From assembly GCF_964204865.1 (NCBI RefSeq), contig NC_135262.1:16855650-16919649 (forward strand): a stretch of DNA of 64,000 bases, written 5' to 3'. The translations under genes and the position numbers were made by a program. Source of the stretch: Styela clava. Taxonomy: Eukaryota; Chordata; Ascidiacea; Stolidobranchia; Styelidae. This document shows, in pieces, positions 22,232 through 40,186 of this stretch (position 1 is the stretch's first letter; each line of letters opens with the position of its first letter). The notes beneath the pieces were generated by a model that was given only the letters and a program-made list of their open reading frames with translations, was not told the DNA's origin and did not search any database.

Positions 22232-25200
22232 CAGGGGTCGGCAACCTACGGCCCGCGGGCCGGATCCGGCCCGCGGAGTAACGCAATCCGGCCCGCGACG
22301 CTTCACCAAAATTTAGAGACAAAACGACGAATTTGTGAATTTTGCAAAAAGGTGAATTTTCACCATTTAATTTAATAATCTACCCTCGAGGAGCAGATTA
22401 TTAGACACGGAGCTATGGATCGTTTTGTTATTATGTGGTCTTCATTAATTAAACGGTCTTTTATTCATTTCAATTATTTCTGTGAGCTCTATGGGATTCG
22501 TTTTTTGTGTGCTACGACTCGTCTCCAAAATTTGCTGCCTTGTGGCGTTTCCGCGAACGCGTATCTGCCGATTTCGTGCTCAGCGAACGTCGGTGTATCT
22601 CGTTATCTGCCGATTTCGTGCTCAGCGAACGTCGGTGTATCTCGTGATTAGCGAAAGTGGGCAAAAGTTTTTATGGGGAACGTTAGACTGTGGGGCCTGA
22701 ACAGGTGATACAGAAATGACTCGGATCAGTTCGCATTTCAAATTCATGTTAAAATTTATTAAAATGAATGTGTAATCGCCACGGGGCCTGGAAAAGCATG
22801 ACAGTCCTTGTACCGTAACCGGACTGGTAAGTTAACGCAGATGATTTATGGAAATGATTTTATGGGTAATGGTAGGCTGTGGTACTTGATCTGGAAATAT
22901 AGAGGTGACTCAGATCACTTGGTATTTCAATTTACATTAAAACTGAATTATGAAGAATAGATCATTGTCACAGGACCTGGAAAAGCTGTGACAATATCCC
23001 GATACCGGTAAGTTGCCTCATATGATTCTCGGGGAATTGGTGATAAAATATCTCGCTTAGAAGAGGATATTGGAGCATAGCTGTTTTGTTTATGTAACAG
23101 AATTTATTGTGAAGTGGACTAATTTTTAATATAACCTAGTAATTTAGTGAACAGGTTTATTGAGCCAGCAATATAATTATAATTAGGCGAATGGCAACAA
23201 AGCGCAGGAAAGTTGATGCTGAGGGAAGAGGGTTCAATAGCACGTGGACGACAAAGTATTTCTTTGTAGAACACTTGGGCAAACCTACCTGCTTGATTTG
23301 CTACGCATCTATAGCTGTCAATAAGGAATGTAACATTAGACGCCACTATGTGACAAAGCATCCCAAATTTTCAGAACTAGATAGCCAAAGGAGGAAGGAC
23401 AAGATTAAACAGTTAAAAGACAGTTTAGAAAAGCAAAGTTCTTTCTTCCACAAACAACATAACGAAACCGAACAAAATATTGTTGCTAGTTACGAGGTGG
23501 CTAAATTAATTGCAGAACACATGAAACCCTTTGTAGATGGTGAATTTGTGAAAGAATGCTTGATGACCGTCGTTGGTATTGTATGTCCTGATAAGGAAAA
23601 GTTATTCTCAAATATCAGTCTTTCTGCTAGAACCGTGACTCGGCGAATAGAAGAAATGTCAAGGGATGTGAAGCGTCGTCAAAGGGATATCATCAATAAC
23701 TTACAATTCTTCTCAATTGCAATTGACGAGAGTACAGATGCGGCAGACACCGCTCAGCTTTCAGTTTTCGTGCGTGGAGTAAGTGAAGCTTTTGACGTTG
23801 TTGAGGAGTTTGTCCAACTAGTTCCCATGAAGGGAACTACAACAGGTGCTGACATTCTTAGCGCATTGCTGCTATGCATTGGAGACATGGACCTTGATCT
23901 ATCAAAGACGGTATCAATAACCACCGATGGAGCCCCGGCAATGACAGGTAAGAATCGAGGCGTCTCAGCTCTACTTCAAAAACACATAAGTGACCTCGGA
24001 ATTGATAACGACATCGTCAAAATACACTGTCTGATTCACCAAGAAGCCCTGTGCGCCAAAGCTTTGAGTTTGAAGGGTGTTATGGATACAGTAGTGAAAG
24101 CTGTCAACATTGTGTTATCTCAAGGCTTGAACCATCGCCAGTTTCGTCAGTTGCTTTCAGATGCAGAAAACGAATACGGCGATTTACTTTACTTCTGCGA
24201 CGTTCGCTGGCTTAGTCGGGGTACAATGCTAGAGAGAGTGTATATACTGAGGAATGAAATAGCGTCATTCCTTGAAAGCAAAAATAGGAATTTTCCTGAA
24301 TTTCGCGATCCAAAATGGCTCTCTGAACTGGCATTTCTAGTTGATTTAACGTCCCATCTAAACAAACTGAATTTGCAGCTCCAGGGGAAAAATCAGCTCG
24401 TACATCAGATGTGGAGACATATACTCGCATTCGAAAGGAAGTTATGCCTCTGGGAGAGCTATCTGGAAAAAGCAAATTACGCTCACTTTAACACACTTAA
24501 AGAAAGAAACCCCACAAGCAACTTTGAGTTTGTTTCTGTAATACGGGAGTTACGAAGCGATTTTTCCTCCCGCTTTGCTGACTTTCGTTCTCTTGAAAAC
24601 GAATTCAGGCTGTTTAGTACTCCGTTTGATGTCAACGTAGAAACAGTTGCAGAAAATATTCAAATGGAGCTTCTTGAGATGCAATGCAATGAGGAAATTA
24701 AATCCATTTCTTATTCGAGAGATGTGTCACTGGTTGATTTTTATAAAAAGTATCTTCTCGAGGGAAATATCTATCCGAATTTGATAAACCACGCGAAAAA
24801 ATTCACATCGATGTTTGGAAGCACATATGCGTGCGAACAATTATTTTCAAAAATGAACATTACAAAGAACAGGCGGAGAACTAGTATTAGTGATGCCCAT
24901 TTAGAAAATGTTCTGATATTGGCTTCATCCAGTGTGTCACCTGACGTCGAAAAGCTATCAAGCGTAATGCAACAACAAGTGTCACATTAAATATTCTTTC
25001 TAATTTGTTTGCCTGTACGGCGACTTGAGTTCACGAGTCGTCACAGAGCTCGCTATTTACAATCTAAAATTTCAATTTCTGATCTGTGTAAAAAATGTGA
25101 TTAATAAACAACCCATTCGGTTTATAACTTTCATAAAAAAAATATGGCTGCTCCTGAAGTATGTGTACAAACCTGGCGCACAACCTTCAACATAGTATGT

Positions 25201-25309
25201 GTACCAGCTTTGAGTTCAGGTTGTGCGTCATCGCCAAAATATGTCCGGCCCGCCAGTAATTGCAGCCTTCAATTTTGGCCCGCGAGTGCCAAAAGGTTGC
25301 CGACCCCTG
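22232..25309 (+). mobile_element. hAT element 'D', apparently complete
   Basis: 3078 bp with perfect 16 bp inverted ends CAGGGGTCGGCAACCT / AGGTTGCCGACCCCTG and an 8 bp duplication CCTTAAAG (22224-22231, 25310-25317). GGCCCGCG-rich subterminal sequence lies at both ends. It encodes one full-length transposase (23191-24990). It sits inside an LTR of element C and is the youngest layer of the nest. Perfect ends, an intact frame and an exact target duplication suggest it could be autonomous. Confidence 0.95.
23191..24990 (+). CDS. hAT-family transposase (GTF2IRD2/ZBED-like), intact, 599 aa
   Basis: The protein cuts and rejoins the element's ends through an RNase H-like fold in the nucleus. A BED-like zinc finger is at residues 34-56 (C34-x2-C37, then RRHYVTKH). 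The catalytic acidic residues are likely D179 (AIDESTD), D246 (TTDGAPAMTG) and E549 (ACEQLFS). The hAT insertion-domain block C280-x2-H283 (HCLIHQ) and RW at 339-340 (CDVRWLSRG) are present. The C-terminal dimerisation region is ~510-575. About 600 aa is normal for the family, the frame has no stops, and the gene has no intron. ATG 23191 is the first in-frame start and precedes the zinc finger. The sequence resembles the transposase domesticated in vertebrate GTF2IRD2, but the flanking inverted repeats show this one is still a transposon gene. Confidence 0.95.
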   Translation: MATKRRKVDAEGRGFNSTWTTKYFFVEHLGKPTCLICYASIAVNKECNIRRHYVTKHPKFSELDSQRRKDKIKQLKDSLEKQSSFFHKQHNETEQNIVASYEVAKLIAEHMKPFVDGEFVKECLMTVVGIVCPDKEKLFSNISLSARTVTRRIEEMSRDVKRRQRDIINNLQFFSIAIDESTDAADTAQLSVFVRGVSEAFDVVEEFVQLVPMKGTTTGADILSALLLCIGDMDLDLSKTVSITTDGAPAMTGKNRGVSALLQKHISDLGIDNDIVKIHCLIHQEALCAKALSLKGVMDTVVKAVNIVLSQGLNHRQFRQLLSDAENEYGDLLYFCDVRWLSRGTMLERVYILRNEIASFLESKNRNFPEFRDPKWLSELAFLVDLTSHLNKLNLQLQGKNQLVHQMWRHILAFERKLCLWESYLEKANYAHFNTLKERNPTSNFEFVSVIRELRSDFSSRFADFRSLENEFRLFSTPFDVNVETVAENIQMELLEMQCNEEIKSISYSRDVSLVDFYKKYLLEGNIYPNLINHAKKFTSMFGSTYACEQLFSKMNITKNRRRTSISDAHLENVLILASSSVSPDVEKLSSVMQQQVSH

Positions 25310-25510
25310 CCTTAAAGCAAGTATATGTGATGAAACCAAATTTCTAACTAACAAAGAACGGCAAAGACAAGCTACACTGAGTGAGAGAAATATATCATAA
25401 AGGAAATGAATTGGGACAACGACCTTGTTTCAGGCAAATAACATGCACTACTAACAATAAGTGGTGAAAATATTAAAATACACAGTAACTATCCTTATGT
25501 ACTTGCTACA

Positions 25511-26350
25511 CTAGTAAAAAGTCCATACTTTTAAATACAAACCAATAGGAACCATTATCCAAATTAGTTCCCAAGAGCGGGATAAAATATAAACTTGTGA
25601 CAATTTTTCGTGAGTACTAAAATAAGAATCAAAACTAATTATATTCGGCACAATATCACGACAATCTGTGGACATAAATTGTGTGGCAAACTCGCGATTA
25701 ATATTAATTTTTGATTCCCATTTTCGTATTTACAAATTACAACGGCGATCTGTGGACTTACAATGTGTGGTAAACTAGCCGATTATAAATAGTTTTTGAT
25801 TCCTATTTTCATATTTATAAAATAATAAAAGTATTATTACTCAAACATACAACGGCGATCTGCGGACTTAAAATGTGTGGTAAAGTTCCCGAATATAATT
25901 AATTTTTGATTTGTATTTTTGTACTCACGAAAAAATTGTCGCAAGCCGGAAAAATACCTCATACTTTATCCCGCTTTTCGACAAATAATTTGGATAATGG
26001 TTGGTATTTAAAAGTATGGGCGTTTTACTAGGATGATTTTGTGTTGCGCAAATATTCAAATCCATCATTGATACCACTATTGTCGTATTAATTTATTTCT
26101 GTTAACATGACTCATGGTATATAAAATATATACTGCAATAATCTGCAAATATGAAATGCCTGGTAATATAGCTAGGTTGTAACTTGTAGATAGCAGTTAT
26201 TCCATTACTTATTGTATGGAAATTCCTACATACATTTAGATAAGCTTCAATTAGTGGATTTTATTTTCGAAGTATTCGAAATTTCATATTCGAAAAAAAT
26301 AATTTCGAATGTATTCGAAATAGTGAACTATTCGGTATCGGCCATCCCTG
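25511..26350. repeat. Right arm of element B, copy 1
   Basis: Resumes B after C. It holds two to three units of the CAACGGCGATCTGTGGAC repeat and ends GAACTATTCGGTATCGGCC then ATCCCTG. A second copy is at 30999-31838 through duplication 2. Confidence 0.8.
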
Positions 26351-26490
26351 GGTCCATTACAGTTTCTTCTCTGCTTTATCCAAATTATTTCTTTTATAAC
26401 AAGTATTCCTTCGTTTAGTATCCGCACATAGTTTTAGTATATATTTTTTTATAAACATATATTTACTTATAAAAAATCCAGCGATATATA

Positions 26491-26760
26491 AGCCCGACCC
26501 GAACGTAATGATTGTCATTTCAGGGCCGACCCGAACGTAATGATTGACAAATCAGGCCCGACCCGACCCGAACCTAATGATTGACAAATCAGGCCCGACC
26601 CGATCCGAACGCAATTATTGACCTTTCAGGCCCGACCCGACCCAACCCGAACGCAATGTTTGACGTTTTAGGCCCGGCCCGAACGTAATGATTGACAATA
26701 TAGGCCCGGCCCGACCCGACCCGAACGCACCGACCCGACCCGAAATATCGATATTTCGGG
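26491..26760. repeat. Subterminal repeats of element A, right
   Basis: About six units of ~40 bp: GGCCCGACCCGACCCGAACG followed by TAATGATTGACAAATCA variants. Near the end is CGAAATATCGATATTTCGGG, a short perfect hairpin. Copied at 31979-32248. Confidence 0.8.
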
Positions 26761-27162
26761 TCGGGCTCGGGCTTCAGATCTTAGCTCTAACTCCTAAGAA
26801 GACAGAGTGATCATTAAATTATCTGATTTATATTTAAATATCCGAAACACAACTGAAAACTAACGAATAGAGTTCATAAACGCGAAAACGAGGTAATGTT
26901 TACGGCCAAGCGTGAAAATCCGTCTGAGTGGAAAAAGTGTCTGAGCGGATGCGAAAAGGGAGCATTGTTACGTCACTTTTTGCAACTTGTTGATTGGGCA
27001 ATGTCACGAAGTAAAAAAACAAGGAAGTCGATGCTCGGGGAAAGGTCCATTTCTCTCGTTTTTTCGTTGCAACGTTCCCGATGTGAGAGAGATCGCTGTC
27101 ACTGGTTAGTTTTTGATCGTCTGCGCGTCTTGGATGACAGTGCGTATAGTTTGAAGGCCCTT

Positions 27163-27194
27163 ATTACGTCACTGTGACGTCGTAGTGACGTAAT
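27163..27194. promoter_or_regulatory. Palindromic cluster of CRE/ATF-type sites, ALKBH5 promoter region (copy 1)
   Basis: ATTACGTCACTG, TGACGTCG and TAGTGACGTAAT form an imperfect palindrome with three TGACGT cores about 230 bp before the ALKBH5 start codon. CREB/ATF bZIP dimers bind TGACGTCA-like sites. Function is inferred from sequence only. Confidence 0.45.
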
Positions 27195-27624
27195 TTTTGC
27201 ATGACGCAGTCAGGTGGGGGTTAGGATTGAAATATGCAAAAGTTGTTATGCTATGCAAACTGGAAGTTTCTACTTTAGGTTACAAACTACACGAGACCCG
27301 TGAACGTATTCTGACATTGCATTCTTAATTTGGCTTGTATTGTTCAGTTTTACTCACTCTTAAATCTTCTCCAGGTCGTTTTTGATAACCATTAACATTA
27401 ATTAATTTCACCATGCCAGAGGCCTTCGAATTTGTTGATGTTTTATCTTCAATAAAAACACCCCAGTCTGTAAATGACAAGAAACAACACAAAGATGACC
27501 AATTCATTTCTCATGGATCCCAGGAAGAAATTGAGAAAGTTTGTGAAGGTAATCTGAATTGCGTGATATATTCCATCCCATACTCTAACACTCAAAAATT
27601 TCGAATTTAAACATAGTTTATTTA

Positions 27625-27848
27625 GGCGCGGCGGTGTGGCTCTGTGGCTCAACGGGCTAAGCGTTAGGAATACGCTCGCCACCGCACCTCTAATTACTCT
27701 CTGCGTGGGTTTGCAGGTTCGAATCCCATGCAGGGATGGTTATGTGCGAGAGGATTGCTGGACTCCTCACCGTCGTTGGGTGGTTCACGTAACCGCTGGT
27801 CGGTTACGGCTTCCTCCACCACCAAGTCCATGCTTCCGAAAACAAAAC
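27625..27848 (+). mobile_element. tRNA-derived SINE, 5' part, in ALKBH5 intron 1 (copy 1)
   Basis: Has a polymerase III A-box-like TGGCTCAACGGG and a perfect B box GGTTCGAATCC. A five-pair stem AGCGT/ACGCT encloses a seven-base loop with GGA at the anticodon position, so a tRNA-Ser ancestor is likely. It stops at the next copy and lacks the tail. Duplicated at 33113-33336. Confidence 0.8.
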
Positions 27849-27880
27849 AATATGGCGATTGACAATATAACTAATTAGGG

Positions 27881-28328
27881 GGGCGGTGTGGCTCAACGGG
27901 CTAAGCGTTAGGAATACGCTCGCCACCGCACCTCTAATTACTCTGCGTGGGTTCGCAGGTTCGAATCCCATGCAGGGATGGTTATCTGCGAGAGGATTGC
28001 TGGACTCCTCGCCGCCGTTGGGTGGTTCACGTAACCGGTGGTCGGTTACGGCTTCCTCCACCACCACCAAGTCCATGCTTCGAAAAAAACGGAACAGTAA
28101 AAACTAATCCCATACCCGACTTGGAATGGTCCCCGAACGAGAGGCCGTGTTTCGCCATATGGATAAGCCGTCTTATCGGCTTTCCTGTCCCCCGGGATAA
28201 ATATGTAAATCCTATCCTATCCCATACCCGACTTGGAATGATAACCGGACGAGAGGCCGTGGTTCGCCATATGGATAAGCTGTGTTATCGGTTTTCCTCT
28301 CCCCTGGGATAAATATGTAAATCCTAAA
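27881..28328 (+). mobile_element. tRNA-derived SINE with doubled tail, ALKBH5 intron 1 (copy 1)
   Basis: Same head as the previous SINE, followed by the body TCCCATACCCGACTTGGAAT and a tail GGGATAAATATGTAAATCC. Body plus tail is present twice (28107-28215 and 28216-28326). Duplicated at 33369-33816. Confidence 0.8.
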
Positions 28329-28354
28329 ATCGTATGTCATACTGACATATGTGA

Positions 28355-28801
<447 letters not shown>

Positions 28802-29215
28802 TGAGTGTATGTTGTTGGATGAGAAAAATCTCATAAACCTATTACTAAGTAAATTGCATAATTATTTGATACAACATTGTATTTTCTCAAGTTATTTTCC
28901 AGTTTTATATCAGATCTTTAGTTTCAATATGGCCATTTAAATGAAGATTGGGTTCATAATGTATACATCTCAATTTCTAACTGTGGAATGATCAAAATTA
29001 TAGAATTTTTTGTAGCTGCATGATAAATTTGTATCCTATATTTCAAAGGGATACACATATGGAACACAAATGCGTCGTAAAGGTCCTGGACAGGAAAAGC
29101 TGTATGAAAAAGGGGAAACTGATGCAATACCAGACTGGATATATAAACTTGTCGTGAAGTAAGACATCCTCTGTTTGATCATTTCAGCATTTAGAGATTG
29201 GCTTAGTTGTCTTAG

Positions 29216-29371
<156 letters not shown>

Positions 29372-29659
29372 TAAGCTTTCGGTCAACTGTTTTGTGGTTC
29401 TCAACCGTTTACCCTTGTGGCCCATTTTCAGTGTCAAAAGAAATTTTACGCCCACAAAACCTTTCATAAAAATTTGGAGTCTCATAAAAATCCTTTCATC
29501 AATAAAAAAGTGTCAATGACCAACTGATCATGTACTTCTATGCTTTACCTGAAAAGGGGGTTGAATTTATCTGCATTTGAGAACCAGGGATTATGTCAAC
29601 TACGGTAATTGCCTCACTTTGCCCACCATTAATATACATAAGTAACCAATATTTTGTTT

Positions 29660-29667
29660 TTACTTTA
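29660..29667. other. Filler DNA at the duplication 2 junction
   Basis: Eight extra bases separate the two copies. With the next base they read TTACTTTAC, which repeats at 29672-29680 just inside copy 2. This looks like a templated insertion of the kind left by polymerase-theta-type end joining. Confidence 0.7.
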
Positions 29668-30478
29668 CGATTTACTTTACTTCTGCGACGTTCGCTGGCT
29701 TAGTCGGGGTACAATGCTAGAGAGAGTGTATATACTGAGGAATGAAATAGCGTCATTCCTTGAAAGCAAAAATAGGAATTTTCCTGAATTTCGCGATCCA
29801 AAATGGCTCTCTGAACTGGCATTTCTAGTTGATTTAACGTCCCATCTAAACAAACTGAATTTGCAGCTCCAGGGGAAAAATCAGCTCGTACATCAGATGT
29901 GGAGACATATACTCGCATTCGAAAGGAAGTTATGCCTCTGGGAGAGCTATCTGGAAAAAGCAAATTACGCTCACTTTAACACACTTAAAGAAAGAAACCC
30001 CACAAGCAACTTTGAGTTTGTTTCTGTAATACGGGAGTTACGAAGCGATTTTTCCTCCCGCTTTGCTGACTTTCGTTCTCTTGAAAACGAATTCAGGCTG
30101 TTTAGTACTCCGTTTGATGTCAACGTAGAAACAGTTGCAGAAAATATTCAAATGGAGCTTCTTGAGATGCAATGCAATGAGGAAATTAAATCCATTTCTT
30201 ATTCGAGAGATGTGTCACTGGTTGATTTTTATAAAAAGTATCTTCTCGAGGGAAATATCTATCCGAATTTGATAAACCACGCGAAAAAATTCACATCGAT
30301 GTTTGGAAGCACATATGCGTGCGAACAATTATTTTCAAAAATGAACATTACAAAGAACAGGCGGAGAACTAGTATTAGTGATGCCCATTTAGAAAATGTT
30401 CTGATATTGGCTTCATCCAGTGTGTCACCTGACGTCGAAAAGCTATCAAGCGTAATGCAACAACAAGTGTCACATTAA
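29668..30478 (+). pseudogene. hAT transposase, C-terminal 270 residues (duplicated fragment)
   Basis: Identical to the last ~270 residues of the transposase at 23191-24990, from DLLYFCDVRW onward, including the ACEQLFS block. It lacks the zinc finger and the first two catalytic acids. An ATG at 29654 in the junction region keeps the frame open, but the product would be inactive. Confidence 0.9.
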
Positions 30479-32650
30479 ATATTCTTTCTAATTTGTTTGC
30501 CTGTACGGCGACTTGAGTTCACGAGTCGTCACAGAGCTCGCTATTTACAATCTAAAATTTCAATTTCTGATCTGTGTAAAAAATGTGATTAATAAACAAC
30601 CCATTCGGTTTATAACTTTCATAAAAAAAATATGGCTGCTCCTGAAGTATGTGTACAAACCTGGCGCACAACCTTCAACATAGTATGTGTACCAGCTTTG
30701 AGTTCAGGTTGTGCGTCATCGCCAAAATATGTCCGGCCCGCCAGTAATTGCAGCCTTCAATTTTGGCCCGCGAGTGCCAAAAGGTTGCCGACCCCTGCCT
30801 TAAAGCAAGTATATGTGATGAAACCAAATTTCTAACTAACAAAGAACGGCAAAGACAAGCTACACTGAGTGAGAGAAATATATCATAAAGGAAATGAATT
30901 GGGACAACGACCTTGTTTCAGGCAAATAACATGCACTACTAACAATAAGTGGTGAAAATATTAAAATACACAGTAACTATCCTTATGTACTTGCTACACT
31001 AGTAAAAAGTCCATACTTTTAAATACAAACCAATAGGAACCATTATCCAAATTAGTTCCCAAGAGCGGGATAAAATATAAACTTGTGACAATTTTTCGTG
31101 AGTACTAAAATAAGAATCAAAACTAATTATATTCGGCACAATATCACGACAATCTGTGGACATAAATTGTGTGGCAAACTCGCGATTAATATTAATTTTT
31201 GATTCCCATTTTCGTATTTACAAATTACAACGGCGATCTGTGGACTTACAATGTGTGGTAAACTAGCCGATTATAAATAGTTTTTGATTCCTATTTTCAT
31301 ATTTATAAAATAATAAAAGTATTATTACTCAAACATACAACGGCGATCTGCGGACTTAAAATGTGTGGTAAAGTTCCCGAATATAATTAATTTTTGATTT
31401 GTATTTTTGTACTCACGAAAAAATTGTCGCAAGCCGGAAAAATACCTCATACTTTATCCCGCTTTTCGACAAATAATTTGGATAATGGTTGGTATTTAAA
31501 AGTATGGGCGTTTTACTAGGATGATTTTGTGTTGCGCAAATATTCAAATCCATCATTGATACCACTATTGTCGTATTAATTTATTTCTGTTAACATGACT
31601 CATGGTATATAAAATATATACTGCAATAATCTGCAAATATGAAATGCCTGGTAATATAGCTAGGTTGTAACTTGTAGATAGCAGTTATTCCATTACTTAT
31701 TGTATGGAAATTCCTACATACATTTAGATAAGCTTCAATTAGTGGATTTTATTTTCGAAGTATTCGAAATTTCATATTCGAAAAAAATAATTTCGAATGT
31801 ATTCGAAATAGTGAACTATTCGGTATCGGCCATCCCTGGGTCCATTACAGTTTCTTCTCTGCTTTATCCAAATTATTTCTTTTATAACAAGTATTCCTTC
31901 GTTTAGTATCCGCACATAGTTTTAGTATATATTTTTTTATAAACATATATTTACTTATAAAAAATCCAGCGATATATAAGCCCGACCCGAACGTAATGAT
32001 TGTCATTTCAGGGCCGACCCGAACGTAATGATTGACAAATCAGGCCCGACCCGACCCGAACCTAATGATTGACAAATCAGGCCCGACCCGATCCGAACGC
32101 AATTATTGACCTTTCAGGCCCGACCCGACCCAACCCGAACGCAATGTTTGACGTTTTAGGCCCGGCCCGAACGTAATGATTGACAATATAGGCCCGGCCC
32201 GACCCGACCCGAACGCACCGACCCGACCCGAAATATCGATATTTCGGGTCGGGCTCGGGCTTCAGATCTTAGCTCTAACTCCTAAGAAGACAGAGTGATC
32301 ATTAAATTATCTGATTTATATTTAAATATCCGAAACACAACTGAAAACTAACGAATAGAGTTCATAAACGCGAAAACGAGGTAATGTTTACGGCCAAGCG
32401 TGAAAATCCGTCTGAGTGGAAAAAGTGTCTGAGCGGATGCGAAAAGGGAGCATTGTTACGTCACTTTTTGCAACTTGTTGATTGGGCAATGTCACGAAGT
32501 AAAAAAACAAGGAAGTCGATGCTCGGGGAAAGGTCCATTTCTCTCGTTTTTTCGTTGCAACGTTCCCGATGTGAGAGAGATCGCTGTCACTGGTTAGTTT
32601 TTGATCGTCTGCGCGTCTTGGATGACAGTGCGTATAGTTTGAAGGCCCTT

Positions 32651-32682
32651 ATTACGTCACTGTGACGTCGTAGTGACGTAAT
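32651..32682. promoter_or_regulatory. Same CRE-like palindrome before the complete ALKBH5 gene (copy 2)
   Basis: Identical to 27163-27194 through duplication 2, again ~220 bp upstream of the ATG at 32901. Confidence 0.45.
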
Positions 32683-32900
32683 TTTTGCATGACGCAGTCA
32701 GGTGGGGGTTAGGATTGAAATATGCAAAAGTTGTTATGCTATGCAAACTGGAAGTTTCTACTTTAGGTTACAAACTACACGAGACCCGTGAACGTATTCT
32801 GACATTGCATTCTTAATTTGGCTTGTATTGTTCAGTTTTACTCACTCTTAAATCTTCTCCAGGTCGTTTTTGATAACCATTAACATTAATTAATTTCACC

Positions 32901-39943
<7,043 letters not shown>

Positions 39944-40186
39944 TCTTGGATGTTGTCAATGTGTATAATACAATTAACCAATATATTGTAATTTTTTCAC
40001 CAGCAATAATTGTAAAAAGCAGGTTCCAGAAGTTATAAATTATTCTGTATATGCTTATGCGCAAGCATTTTATCTTTCAATTTAATCTCATTTGATTTTA
40101 CTTCTATTCACTTTCTTTTTGTGCAAGTTCTGTACAATTTTCAAGTAAACTTTCAAAACAATAATACACTCATATAAAATATGTTG
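39944..40186. other. Convergent intergenic region ALKBH5/METTL22
   Basis: 243 bp between the two stop codons, AT-rich; must hold both 3' UTRs. No repeat recognised. Confidence 0.6.

Larger units (their letters stand above)
20329..25510 (-). mobile_element. Non-autonomous LTR retrotransposon 'C'
   Basis: A 5 bp duplication CTAGT flanks it (20324-20328, 25511-25515). The LTRs are 20329-20716 and 22038-25510, the latter holding hAT element D; they are ~388 bp without D. On the minus strand the LTR runs TGTAGCAAGTAC to GTTGCCCTAT. It is followed by TGGTGATACCCGTTCGTGA (a primer-binding-site-like run just inside 22033). A GGGGGGAAT purine run (~20727-20719) precedes the other LTR. The 1.3 kb interior has no protease, reverse transcriptase or integrase, only short frames (for example 63 aa from 21965) that could be a gag remnant. 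Confidence 0.85.
19118..26350. mobile_element. Non-autonomous hAT element 'B', copy 1 (interrupted)
   Basis: The left end CAGGGTTGTCCAAAACGAATC and right end GGCCATCCCTG are flanked by an 8 bp duplication GGTCCATT (19110-19117 and 26351-26358). An uninterrupted copy is at 37368-39615. It has no coding capacity. Internal ~110 bp tandem repeats based on CAACGGCGATCTGTGGAC lie at 19967-20225 and 25650-25910. LTR element C interrupts it at 20329-25510. Confidence 0.88.
16784..26789 (-). mobile_element. hAT element 'A' with CCCGACCCGA subterminal repeats
   Basis: The termini TAGAGGTAAGATC (16784) and GATCTTAGCTCTA (26789) are inverted repeats flanked by an 8 bp direct repeat ACTCCTAA (16776-16783 and 26790-26797), the hAT signature. 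Both ends carry arrays of CCCGACCCGA-type motifs (16812-17075 and 26491-26760). The minus strand holds remains of its transposase (17640-18600). All the sequence between 18683 and ~26360 is later insertions, so the original A was only about 2.5 kb. Confidence 0.85.
16166..27050. mobile_element. Element 'X', outermost host of the nest
   Basis: The left end ATGGACCTTTGACCCCCGA (16166) and right end CTCGGGGAAAGGTCCAT (27050) are imperfect inverted repeats. With the nested insertions removed, the sequence is collinear with X' (18683-19117, opposite strand). For example, ACTCCTAA/GAAGACAG, split here by element A, is continuous as CTCCTAGGAAGACA in X'. Non-coding; superfamily unknown; no clear target-site duplication seen. 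Confidence 0.55.

Noticed and set aside
26896-27177. 93 aa frame before ALKBH5 (also 32384-32665)
   Set aside because: It lies across the end of element X and the promoter region; no recognisable domain, and it is doubled only because of the duplication.
27640-27735. Functional tRNA genes
   Set aside because: A and B boxes and an anticodon-like stem are present, but the cloverleaf is not complete, and the copies continue into a shared SINE body and tail.
27636-28312. 80-121 aa frames in ALKBH5 intron 1
   Set aside because: They are frames through tRNA-derived SINE sequence.
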